64,000 bases of DNA, from the NCBI GenBank assembly GCA_963669155.1, contig OZ022596.1:14247163-14311162 (forward strand), given 5' to 3'. Position 1 is the stretch's first letter. Every line of letters starts with the position of its first letter. This stretch comes from Arbacia lixula. Taxonomy: Eukaryota > Echinodermata > Echinoidea > Arbacioida > Arbaciidae. Shown in pieces: positions 55,243-64,000 of the stretch. A model generated the notes under the pieces. The model ran no database searches. It was not told the DNA's origin and worked only from the letters and a program-made list of their open reading frames with translations. Position numbers and translations under genes: made by a program.

Positions 55243-56478
55243 TACAGCTTACTCTCGATATAACGAGGTCGTCGGGACCAGGGCATTTTCCTCGTTATAA
55301 CGAAACCTCGTTGTATCCAAACAGGATAAAAAACAATAAAATACATTGAAATATGTGTGTTTGTGTGTTCTTTGTGTTTTACTATGTTTTGATATCCATA
55401 GCCGCCTTGAAAACATGCGTTATCAAACCGATAAGGGAGACTGGAAACGTGCGTTTTCAAATTGAAAAGGGGATTTGCTTTTGCTGAACACACCATCCGA
55501 CCTTTTGCTGTTTTAATAGCTAATTGCTTTAAATGAACAAAGACCATTCCCAATACGATGGGTATTATTTTGCAGTAAATAAACTGGTCAAACTAAGTTG
55601 ACATCGTAATCTTCTAGGCAAGAAAACATGCGGTTTCGTTGTTTGGACAAACAAGAGAACGGGCGGCGCAACAGGCCGAACACCGGGAAATGAGGGGAAG
55701 GTCGTCTCGCTCGTCTGATAGGCTTGTGACGACGTAGCAGCACCGATATGATCGGCACTTTCTTTGTGGGTCAATCCAAAATTATTACGAGGGGGTTCCA
55801 TGTAGAAGATTAACGCTGCCACTGCATACTTATATTTCATTTTATATCGTCATTATGATTTCCAGCAGCATTCTAATTTAAAGAAGAATATTTTATTATC
55901 TCTTTGATTCTCTCATTTTCATATTTTCGTGTGTGAAATATACTTCACCCGTCCGAGATCACATTTGTTTTTGTTAAGAAACCCAATCCATCGCTGCTCA
56001 TCAGACACACCTCCAATTCAGCACGCGCCGTATCATTGATTGCCGTGATGGGATCGGACTTGCAAACCATGTGCTTTCAATGTACGCCCGCACGCAGTAC
56101 TGTGCGAAGGAGCACTTTATGTACAGTGTATCAGAAAATGTGCATATGCTCGCCTTGCGTGGAGGTGTATAACGAGATGTGTCTGGCCCATTGCGGTGCC
56201 GTTCTCATGTGCTTTCAATCTTTTGAGAAGATTGCTTTCGGCTAGCTCGCCCTCGATTTTTCCTACCTCGTTGTAACGGGACGCAATTGTTATGTTTTTC
56301 TTTGTCTTGGGGTCAACAGAATAAGCTCGTTATAACGAAATCTCGTTATAACCGTGCTCGTTGTAAGCGACGTGGTGCACCATAGGTTTGCATGTAGAAA
56401 ATTTTGGGACCGAGAGATTCCTCTCGTTATAACGAAACCTCGTTATATCCGTGCTCGTTGTATCGAGAGTAAGCTGTA
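55243..56478. mobile_element. 1.24-kb Tc1/mariner-type non-autonomous element
   Basis: The left tip TACAGCTTACTCTCGATATA, followed by CGAGG...CCTCGTTATAACGAAACCTC, faces the right tip TATCGAGAGTAAGCTGTA preceded by CTCGTTATAACGAAACCTCG. The CTCGTTATAACGAAACCTCGTT motif and terminal TA are typical of pogo/mariner-like elements. Interior frames (55242-55840 minus, 56036-56245 plus) show no DDE transposase. Confidence 0.8.
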
Positions 56479-56479
56479 C

Positions 56480-57240
56480 CTCCCTATATAAGAGGATCAG
56501 AGTATCAATAGGCAGGAAGTCTCCCAGGACAGGAAGTCTATTGAGAAGTACCCAGGGTCAATTTCAATAGAGGAGTTTAGTTCATCGTTAGCTTATTCTT
56601 CTTGAATGCCCCATTTAAATCTAAATCTAAATTGCTTGGCTCGTTATTCCCATAAAGACATAGGTTTGGTATGTAACGAAAGCTAAAGAACACATCTTTT
56701 CTATGAACTAACTTAAGAGAATAACCTTCATTAGGAAATATTGAACATAAGAGGTATAAGTTAGCCTCCAAAACGATAATTTGGAGACAGAATATAAAGT
56801 TACAATTCTCAGAATCTATGATATTATACATGTACATGAAAAAAATGATACCATTGGCAAGAGTATTAATTTCTCTTAGACTTTGCTAGACATTTTTTTT
56901 TCATCACGACAAGCCAATAAAAAGTTATTGCAAGTTGAGTAAGACAGTGCATGCAAAGCCCCTCTGAATGTGGCACCCTGAAATTAATGTGGCGCAGGGG
57001 AGATAGTGTGCGTGGCGGGCAAAGAGTTAATCATTGTCCATTGTGTTTTTTTTTAGAATGTGGCTGGGCGATTACGGGATATACCACGAATAGGTGACAA
57101 ACAACAGACTTCGGGAAGAATAGAGTTTCAATTTCAGGGGGCGGGGGGGGGGGGGGGGGGGGTCCTTGGTCAAAGTCTCAGCCCAGTATATGAAGATAAT
57201 GAGAAGAGAATGAGAGGAGAAGCAAAGGAGAGAATTCAGT
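56480..57240. other. No gene recognised
   Basis: A poly-G run at 57144-57162 is the only notable element. It is probably intergenic, or intron if the gene begins at 54037. Confidence 0.4.
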
Positions 57241-57242
57241 CT

Positions 57243-57475
57243 ACACTACAGCTCAAAGGAATTGGCATAGGGAAAGGGAAAGGGAAGAAAGGGAAGGAGC
57301 CTCAGTTTTAAGCCGCAGTGTATTTTGTCCACTTCAATATGAAACATGATGCTTTTCAGGCTAAAGCATCGTGTTTTATGCTTAACTGGATAAAATATAC
57401 AATGGTTCAAAACTGTGGGTCCTTCCCTTTCTTCCCTTTCCCTTTACCTATGCCAATTCCTTTGAGCTGTTGTGT
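57243..57475. mobile_element. ACACTACAGCTCAAAGG fold-back element, full copy 3
   Basis: A palindrome of about 230 bp like 38882-39113: tips ACACTACAGCTCAAAGGAAT and ATTCCTTTGAGCTGTTGTGT, centre CATGATGCTTTTCAGGC. It ends immediately before the open frame of the first MULE-SWIM exon, so it occupies that gene's 5' flank or UTR. Confidence 0.9.
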
Positions 57476-57559
57476 AGTTTTGAGAGTTGGACTATTGTTA
57501 CGCTAGGCTATAATGCGCCATCGAAAGGATTGAGGAAATCAACTTCTGAAACCACAACT

Positions 57560-60500
57560 ATGCCTGTCATATTGTGCACGTCTACGTCTCAAATAGAAAC
57601 CCATAACACTGGTAGCAGCGGCAGTAACGATATCATCAGTATGTCTCGATTGGTTCACATGCAGGACCACCTGCCAGAAGGCTTTGCCTACAAGCTGTGT
57701 AAGTTAGAGGTGACAGAGGGCAACACAGAGAGCTTCTCTGCCGTGGTTCGTCTGACGCTGTCCACCAAGGAAGCAGTGGAGTCATGGTTCAAGCTCCTAC
57801 AGGCCAAGTCGGCTGTCACCTGGAGGGTGCGCAAGACCTACCCCCGCTACGACGGCCCACGAATCAAGAACGTCTATCGGGTAAGACTGCATTTTTAAGA
57901 CATGGCACCCTCTCCAAAAAAAAGAAATAAGAAGAAGATTTTGCATTTAGCGGCCCAAGAATCAAGAATATCTACAGGAAAAGAAAAAATATGATGGACA
58001 TCTATTGGGTAAAACAAAGGACTGCATCTATCAGACTTTTCATACCCCCCCCCCCCCCCAGAAAAAAAAAGAAGAAGAAGAAGAAGATTTTGCATTCTAT
58101 GACCCAAAAATCAGGATCGTTTGCTGGGTTAGACAAAGCCTGCATTTGTAAGATTTTGAAGGGTTAAATGTGAGTTTCAATTTGTCCTTTGAAGCTGTTC
58201 TTATGCTTCTATCGACTCTCAGAAGGGCACGTGACTTTTGTTGCAAGTTATTTACACACTTTTTATCTGGCACACCTGGTTAAAGATAAGTTTCAATTTT
58301 CCCTTTGTAGTGGTGCTATCAGCGATTTAAAGATCCAAATTTCCTAATGGAAATAGTTCAAAGAATGGAATATGAATGGAATAAAATGGAAATAGTTCAT
58401 AGATTCTCTGAATGGCATGTGACTTTTCTCGCATTGAGGAAGAGAGTATCTGGCCCAAAAAAAGTAGGGTTGAATATGAATTTCAATTTGTCCGTTGTAG
58501 CGGTGCTATCGGTGCCAGCACAACATCTGGCGCCCCCCTGGTCAGGCCAAGCGAGCGTCATCTAAACACACCGCGTGCCAAGCTTCTCTAAACCTCGTAA
58601 CCAAAAAACCACCGGCAAAGAACAGTAGAGCAAGGTAAGACTGCATTCTCTAATTCCTTGCATTGTTTTTCTGCTTGATGTACACGTATATGCCTGTAGG
58701 TGGACTATGGCTGTCACCACAACACCAGGCCTCGGACGCCGTTAAAGCGGTCATCCACCAAACACACCAGCTGCCAGGCCTCGTTGTACCTTGTGGTCAA
58801 GCGCATGGGTGACAAGAAGGGACGACTGAGGTAAGGACGGCACAGATGAGAGCCAAGGTATTTAAACTGTTGCTCGCAAATTTTATTTTCGGACTTTGCT
58901 CAGCGGTGCGCTGCTTGCCTCAACCCATCAACGAAAATCCGAGATGTGCGCTATTGCGGTCTCAGGTCTCTACACTATAGGTTTGGGGGGACTTGTTCAA
59001 AACCTACCTGTCCTCATATCTAGCAATCAACATCATTCAAAGTCAGTTTTCAGTTGTATTATTGGGAGGAAAGAACTTTTACTTTATTTTCTTCCATTTT
59101 TTTTTTTGTGGATTTTGCAGAGTTTAATTTTATTGTATTCAAAGTATCTCAATGTTATGTTTGCCTTGTCCCAGGTCCATAGACCCACACATAGCTGTCC
59201 TCGAAATCAAGCAATCAACATCATTCCAAGTTAGTTTCCAGTTGTATTATTGGGAGGAAAGATGTTATACTTTATTTTCTTCCATTTTTTTTAGTGGATT
59301 TTGCATTATTTTATTTCATTGCCTTTATTTAAAGTACGCTGGTGTTATGTTTGACTTGTCCCAGGTCCATAGACCCACACATAGCAGCGGGCTATGTGAC
59401 AGTGTGCAGCATTAAGAACCATCACAACCACGCGCTAAGGAGCGCAGAGGTCCTGCGCCGACGCGACGTCTCGGAAGAAACGAGGGCCAAACTCCTGAAG
59501 CTGTTTGAGGCGGGCCATTCCCCAGGCTCCGCCCTAGAAACACTGAAGCTCCGCCTTCAGGAGGAATGGGGCGAGGACTATCCACAGAGGGCGGCAGACA
59601 GGTTTTTCTGTCCTGATGTCTCATACTGCTACAGGTGGGTACCATGGTGTTGGTAGTGGTAGAGGTGGTGATCGCGATGATGTCGGTGATTTTGACAGTG
59701 GTCATGATGGTGATGTAGATGCAAATAATGAAATAATGAGGAATTCCATTTTAAACTCCTGTACCCCTCAGACTGTACTACTCCTAGTACAAGCCATGTG
59801 GTCATTATGGGAAGATGTGATGAACATAATGAGGAATTTAAGTTTTCTTGACCCTCCCTGGCCCTCCTCTCTTACCCCTCAGACTGTACTACTCCCATTA
59901 CAAGCCGACCGGTCGTCGTGGGAAGAAGACAACCAAGAACCTTGAGGCTATGCTGAAGGCCTACAACCAGGAGCACGGTGGGCAGCACACCAAGATGCTG
60001 ACCACACCCAACGATGAGACCGTGGTGGCGCTGTGCTCCCCGCTGATGAGGAGGGTCCATGAGCTGTGGCCGTCCAGCGGAGAGGTCTGCTACATCGACT
60101 CCTGGACGGCTCTGGAGCGACAGGACTGGTGCGTGTACGCGCTTCTCACCCCAACACCTATTGGGGAGCTTCCTCTAGGAATCATCGTCACCTCTTCCAT
60201 TTCGCAGGTGACCCTCGCAGCAGGGCTCGAGCTCCTCCACACCCTTCTCCCGCAGGGGTCCTTCTATGGGAAGGGCCACCTCGGCCCCACCATGATCTTT
60301 GCAGACAGAGAGGACGAGGACTGGTTAGCCTTGCGGGAGGTCTACCCGACTGCGCATCTGCGATTGAGGCCTTGGGAGGTCATCCGAAGAGCAGAGGACT
60401 TCCTGTCCGATCCGAGCCAGGGGATCACGAAGCACCCCCGCAGGATCCTCCTGAAACTGTTCAAGTCCATGGTGCATACGGACTGTCCTCTAGAACAGGA

Positions 60501-63500
60501 GAGGCTGTACGGGGAGCTGGGTGACAACGCTCAGCAGAGAGACTATGTTTCCTTCCAGGGCTTCCTGACGGACCTCTTCCTGCATAGGGACAGCTGGTCC
60601 GCAGCGACCCTCCCCGCAGTGCACACCCGCAGGAACAGGTTCCTGGAGAGGAGGGTGCGGATCCCCTGGGACAAGATCGTCCACCAGGCCAAAGGCTACA
60701 ACATTCCCAGACTCGTGGGGGACCTGCTGGCCCACCTCAGTGCCTTCTACACGCGCAAACTGGTGGATGCGGCCAACAATTCTATGGAGAGCCTTCCCAG
60801 CTGGGCTTTGCCCAAGGAGGAGACGGTCTCTGTACTAGCAGTGAAGCAGGTGAGAGACGTTGGCTCAACAATGGGTTGAGCAGGCGCAGGGCCCTGTTTC
60901 ACCAAGGTGTGCATATGCATGACTGGTGACCTGTTCTTGGGCTGAATGAGATACCCAAATTCATTCCTGTTTTAAAGGGCATATACTGCACTGGGAAGAC
61001 AAAAAGCCTTCTAAAAGGTGATCATGAGCAATCTTCTTGCAAATGGTCTTAAATTCATATATTGCCCATTTTAGAAACTTGCTGAAAGTTATTTGCCCTC
61101 AAATGATCCACATTTGGAGCAATTAGTGATTAAATCACAAATGCTCAAAATATTTGAGCCAAACAATTTCAGGATTTGGACTAACTACTCCAAATGTGGA
61201 TCATTTGAGGGCAAATAACTTTCAGCAAGTTTCTAAAATGGACAATACATGAATTTAAGACCAATTGCAAGAAGATTGCTCACGATCACCTTGTGAAGTT
61301 TTTTTTTTGTCTTTTCAGTAGAGTACATGCCCTTTAACAAAGTGAGAGTGAAGTTCTTACAATCCCAATCAAATTTGACAAATTAAAAACTTTGTATTCA
61401 GGCACTTGTTAGAAAGAATTTTAATCTACAAAATCATTTCAACTTTATCTGATGGGAATGAAAATCATATTGAATCAGATTTGGCACCTAATAACAGGTC
61501 ACCAGTTGTGCATGAAGCCATGCGTAACAATCTTAATCAAATATGACAAAGTATAAACTTTGTATTCAGATGCTTGTTAACAAGAAGTTTAATCTCTAAA
61601 GATCAGATTTTAACTTAAGCTGATGGAAATCAAAATCATTTAGAATCTGATTTGGCACCCAAGAATAGGTCACCAGTCATGCATATAGCTGTGCGTATCT
61701 TACAAACATTGTGGTGAAACAACTCCCAGTGCTTCATTGACTAGCACCTGATCGTGCAGTGCCTGCAGTGTACACTCTGACTTAAACTGACTCATAGATT
61801 TTATCACCGCATCAACCATTTTAACCCTTTAATTTACATCTATCTATCCTGTGACATAGTCAATTATGGAGTGCCTCAACTCTCTATCCTGAGCACTGTG
61901 CGATGCCTCCTGTTAACACTGACTTAAATTCACTCATAGATTTTATCACGGAACCAGGGGGGTGTTTCATCAAGCTGTTCGTAAGTTCTGAACGACTTTA
62001 CAAACGACTGGTGATCCCTTCTTCTGCTCAAAGCGATACCACACATTGTTCATTGAGAATCTGATTGAGCACAAGAAGGGATCACCAGTTGTTCGTAAAG
62101 TCGTTCGTAACTTATGAGCAGCTTAGTGAAACACCCCACAGTCATATTTAATTGTAAATCTTTGTCTAAAGTGCCACATCCTGTGACATCGTCAATCATG
62201 GAGTGCCACAACTCTCTGTCTTAAACTCTATGTATCAGTTCCCTGTCATTTGTATACTGCCATTCATTGACAAAGGTAAGCAAGTGACATTTGAAATGTC
62301 TCAAATTACAGGGAAACCCCTCATAACAGAATAAATTTGGAAAATACAGGTATTTTTTTTTTCAATAGAAACTCCTACCCATATTTTAGTCCTTAAGTGC
62401 CAAAAGAGTGTAGAAAGTATCTCCTGTTTTTCAATGTGAAAACTATGAGATGTGTTCCATTTGTCACTTGCTTTCTTTTGTTGAAATAGAGCAGTAGAAT
62501 GTGTTGGTGATTGTTCTCTTTCCTTGTTGCAACTAGATCAGTGAGAGTGAGTATGAGGTTGCGGAGCTTTGCGCCAAGACTGGAAAGTACAGCATCCATA
62601 ACATCGACATGGCTCTGGGCGTCTGCTCCTGTCATGTGACCTTCACCGACGGGCCTTGCCACCACCAGGGGGCGGTATATAAGAGCGTGGGCAAGAAGAA
62701 GGGACTACACTACCTCCCAGCTGAGATGCGCATGCTGTTCAACAAGATAGCTACTGGTGAGCTACGTCAGGGCTCTCACCGTTAAGCTTCTTGAGGCTTA
62801 GTTATATGCTTTTCACACTGGCAAAAATTTCTTTAGCCCCGTACTATAGGTGGGGCTAAGGGGGGGGGGGGGGGGGGGGCCTTAGCCCCACCTATAGTAC
62901 GGGGCTAAGCTGAGACCACTTTCTGTTCACATTGGTTTTTACCAAAGTAGGCTAGCCCCACCAATAATCCGGGATTATTTGGCCCTGCAAAAAAAGCAGG
63001 GCTAACACCGCAATTGCAGGGCCAAGCCGAATAGTCCGGGGCTAAGAGCGCCAGTGTGAACAGAAACGAAAAATAGTACGGGGCTAAGGAAATGCGATGT
63101 CAGCTCTCAAGGCCAAAACGCCGAGACCAATCAGATAAGGCCCGACGGGCAAGTGACCTTGATTCGGAGTGGTAAAGAGCCGATGTGCAAGACGTACACT
63201 CATAAATATTCATAAGCTGTCGAGAAAGTCCGGGGCTAATGATTTCGAGTGAGAACAGTGTGAAAAGCTAGTCGGGTTTAAGAAATAGTATGGGGCTAAG
63301 AAATGCCAGTGTGAAAAGCTTCAAAAAATAGTACGGGGCTAGGGATGGTACGGGGCTAAGGATAGTACGGGGCTAATTTTTGCCAGTTTGAAAAGCATAT
63401 TACAGGACGTTATTTTTACACTTTTTCTGAAACGTTTCATCATCAATGTTAACTAGGTTGATGTTATTCCTTTGAAGTGAATATTTATATTCATGTTGTA

Positions 63501-63573
63501 GATGGAAAATTACTGTGCTGCCCTCTATGTTCTCTCTCCACCAGGCTCAGAGATGACTGAGGTTTGGCACTAG
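57560..63573 (+). CDS. MULE-derived SWIM zinc-finger protein, multi-exon
   Basis: Exons: 57560-57880, then 58501-58634 (2a) or 58700-58830 (2b), then 59365-59634, 59883-60849, 62537-62756 and 63545-63573. All have GT-AG borders and compatible phases, giving 646 or 645 residues. Residues 60-107 (KSAVTWRVRKTYP and neighbours) plus exon 2 and exon 3 supply C112, C132 and the HxH at 171-173 (2b numbering), a WRKY-GCM1-like zinc module as in Mutator-like transposases. Exon 4 holds the DDE-like core: D313 (CYIDSW), D382 (IFADRED) and probably E496 (NRFLERR). The C..H pair normal after the second D is replaced by LRLRPWEV. Exon 5 is a SWIM finger, C593-x-C595...C604-x-H606. The family occurs widely in invertebrate genomes. 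Uniform GC-rich coding and an intact frame suggest a kept host gene, probably nuclear and DNA-binding. The start is uncertain: ATGs at 57560 and 57641, or a spliced exon at 54037. Confidence 0.8.
57949..58145 (+). pseudogene. Two decayed copies of the exon-1 end in intron 1
   Basis: The true exon ends CGGCCCACGAATCAAGAACG, then TCTATCGG/GTAAGACTGCATTTTT. At 57950 the intron reads GCGGCCCAAGAATCAAGAAT, then ATCTACAGG. At 58100 it reads GACCCAAAAATCAGGATCG, then GCTGGGTTAGACAAAGCCTGCATTTGTAAGA. Both have lost the reading frame and the GTAAG donor. Confidence 0.7.
58160..58350 (+). pseudogene. Decayed exon-2 acceptor copies in intron 1
   Basis: GTGAGTTTCAATTTGTCCTTTGAAG (58169) and AAGTTTCAATTTTCCCTTTGTAG then TGGTGCTATCAGCGATTT (58286-58325) match the acceptor and start of exon 2a (ATTTCAATTTGTCCGTTGTAG/CGGTGCTATCGGTGCC). 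They show that the exon-2 unit was tandemly duplicated several times and that the outer copies decayed. Confidence 0.65.
58501..58634 (+). CDS. Alternative exon 2a of the MULE-SWIM gene (zinc module)
   Basis: The acceptor TCCGTTGTAG and donor GCAAG/GTAAGACT bound 134 bp. Phase 0 in and phase 2 out, encoding RCYRCQHNIWRPPGQAKRAS then SKHTACQASLNLVTKKPPAK. It keeps the paired cysteines (YRCQHN, HTACQASL) expected of the family and aligns residue by residue with exon 2b after small length differences. No stop or frameshift. The coding sequence has diverged strongly from 2b. Confidence 0.7.
58700..58830 (+). CDS. Alternative exon 2b of the MULE-SWIM gene (zinc module)
   Basis: The acceptor ATGCCTGTAG and donor CTGAG/GTAAGGAC bound 131 bp. 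Phase 0 in, phase 2 out, encoding VDYGCHHNTRPRTPLKRSST then KHTSCQASLYLVVKRMGDKK. C112 and C132 correspond to the cysteines of 2a. It lies 65 bp after 2a. Including both exons would put TAA in frame within 2b, so each transcript should contain one. Confidence 0.75.
58831..59364 (+). repeat. Intron 2 with a 190-bp tandem duplication carrying a decoy exon-3 acceptor
   Basis: TTGTCCCAG/GTCCATAGACCCACACATAGC occurs at 59166-59195 and again at the true exon start (59365). GCAATCAACATCATTC and GTTGTATTATTGGGAGGAAA repeat 188 bp apart (59023 and 59211). The first copy stays open after the acceptor but soon encodes low-complexity residues, so it is a decoy or cryptic exon. Confidence 0.85.
59635..59882 (+). 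repeat. Intron 3 with a decayed duplicate of the exon-4 start
   Basis: ACCCCTCAG/ACTGTACTACTCCTAGTACAAGCCATG at 59763-59800 duplicates the true exon-4 start ACCCCTCAG/ACTGTACTACTCCCATTACAAGCCGACC at 59874-59910. The copy has TAG where the gene has CAT (TCC-TAG-TAC against TCC-CAT-TAC), so it cannot be used productively. A GATGATG/GGTGATGTAG-type simple repeat precedes it. Confidence 0.85.
60890..61735. mobile_element. Composite MITE in intron 4 of the MULE-SWIM gene
   Basis: The left tip CTGTTTCACCAAGGTGTGCA, with GCATGACTGGTGACCTGTTC, faces the right tip ATAGGTCACCAGTCATGCAT and TTGTGGTGAAACAA. The right half contains a tandem duplication (AAACTTTGTATTCAG(G/A)(C/T)(A/G)CTTGTTA at 61387 and 61556, about 170 bp). 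Another hairpin is inserted at 60972-61337. Confidence 0.75.
60972..61337. mobile_element. 366-bp near-perfect hairpin MITE, nested
   Basis: The tips TTAAAGGGCATATACTGCAC and GTAGAGTACATGCCCTTTAA are inverted. The inner arms (GAGCAATCTTCTTGCAA facing TTGCAAGAAGATTGCTC; CTTGCTGAAAGTTATTTGCC facing GGCAAATAACTTTCAGCAAG) are nearly identical over 150 bp. TTAA at both ends may be its target duplication. It interrupts the composite MITE. Confidence 0.9.
61957..62137. mobile_element. TGTTTCACCAAGCTGTTCGTAAG fold-back MITE, copy 3
   Basis: The left arm TTTCATCAAGCTGTTCGTAA faces the right arm CTTATGAGCAGCTTAGTGAA; ACTGGTGATCCCTTCTT faces AAGAAGGGATCACCAGT. It lies in intron 4 of the MULE-SWIM gene. 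Confidence 0.85.
62255..62496. mobile_element. Palindromic MITE, CTTTGACAAAAGG family, copy 4
   Basis: TACTGCCATTCATTGACAAAGG at the left and GTCACTTGCTTTCTTTTGTTG with AGAGCAGTA at the right. AGTCCTTAAGTGC(C/A)CAAAA is shared with copy 1. It ends about 40 bp before the acceptor of exon 5. Confidence 0.7.
62804..63400. mobile_element. AGTACGGGGCTAAG-rich element in the last intron
   Basis: The left tip ATATGCTTTTCACACTGGCA faces the right tip TGCCAGTTTGAAAAGCATAT. AGTACGGGGCTAAG and variants occur about ten times in both orientations. Near the left tip TTAGCCCCGTACTATAGGTG, a poly-G run and CACCTATAGTACGGGGCTAA form a long hairpin. CACTGGCAAAAATT-like tips resemble hAT-type MITEs; the class is unproven. 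Confidence 0.8.
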
Positions 63574-64000
63574 CCCCTGAAAAATAGCGCACAAGTTTTT
63601 GTTCTAGTCATTGAGTTAAATTTTCTAAGCCATGTCCTGTATTTCGTAGTGCTTTAAAGGTGATATTCATAGGAAATCAAATCAAATAAATATAGTTAAT
63701 TTTTAATTGAATGAGTTATTAAAGCAATTTATGCAGCTAACATGCCATGAAAGTGTTCAGTTATGTGTCTAATGAAAGTCAAATTTCACTAAATTGACTC
63801 TCTTCCTGACCTACGAAATCGTGTAAGGGAAAGTGGCGTTGTGTGTACGTCACAGCCGGGATATGCTTCACAATGACCATTGTGTATCACACCTGTTAAT
63901 CCACTAGCAACTGCCATCAGAGTTTCATTAACAATGCCTGATGCTTTTGGCGGAAAAGAAGCTGCGGATTGGCATGTGTGATGCACAATAACGCCTCCCG
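63574..64000. other. 3' flank of the MULE-SWIM gene and dispersed repeat
   Basis: 63574-63860 should contain the 3' UTR; AATAAA occurs at about 63685-63690 (CAAATAAATA). 63865-63985 is the inverted relative of the dispersed repeat at 14390-14495. Confidence 0.45.

Noticed and set aside
60066..60735. 152-residue plus frame and minus-strand frames inside the MULE-SWIM exon 4
   Set aside because: Shadow frames of the GC-rich exon; the main frame carries the family motifs.

Overview
This is a gene-sparse, repeat-dense animal genomic window. Split genes with GT-AG introns, hundreds of bases of simple repeats, many palindromic miniature transposons and a tRNA-derived SINE argue for an invertebrate deuterostome. 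The SINE body and the TTAAAGGGATAGTTCACCC-type palindromes look like those of sea urchins. The echinoid assignment is inference; nothing here is bacterial.

Layout. 1-9.3 kb: no convincing gene; CT/CA tracts and several fold-back repeats. 9.35-12.3 kb, minus strand: a complete three-exon gene for a 127-residue secreted, GPI-anchored Ly6/uPAR (three-finger) protein. Its introns are swollen by an imperfect ACT triplet tract of about 700 bp, a palindromic MITE and a dead LINE fragment. A duplicate of its last exon lies alone at 16.1 kb. 13-31 kb: mobile-element territory, including a 2-kb element with long terminal inverted repeats, a G/C-hairpin element, a pogo-like MITE, the SINE and fold-backs. 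31.1-37.3 kb, minus strand: one giant coding exon for a 2037-residue protein with about 44 C2H2 zinc fingers, with two likely 5' UTR exons at 38.5 and 41.5 kb. 37-49 kb: its upstream region, containing an apparently exact 333-bp tandem duplication, many palindromes, a TU-like fold-back element whose arms are arrays of a 16-bp unit, and a diverged satellite of about 175 bp. 50-57 kb: GC-richer intergenic DNA with candidate first exons at 50.06 and 54.04 kb, a transposon insertion with a natural empty site, and a 1.24-kb Tc1/mariner-type MITE. 57.5-63.6 kb, plus strand: a multi-exon gene of Mutator-like (MULE) ancestry, with a zinc-binding N-terminal module, a DDE-type core and a SWIM finger.

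The most interesting locus is the MULE-SWIM gene. It carries two diverged, intact versions of its zinc-finger exon (58501-58634 and 58700-58830). Both have the same splice phases and are separated by only 65 bp. Using both would shift the frame into a stop codon, so by frame logic they are mutually exclusive and would swap part of the predicted DNA-binding module. Decayed copies of exon edges also litter its first three introns.

The two large genes both encode predicted nucleic-acid-binding proteins, but there is no evidence that they act together. The Ly6 gene is unrelated. Exon boundaries come from reading frame and splice consensus by eye, without transcript data.
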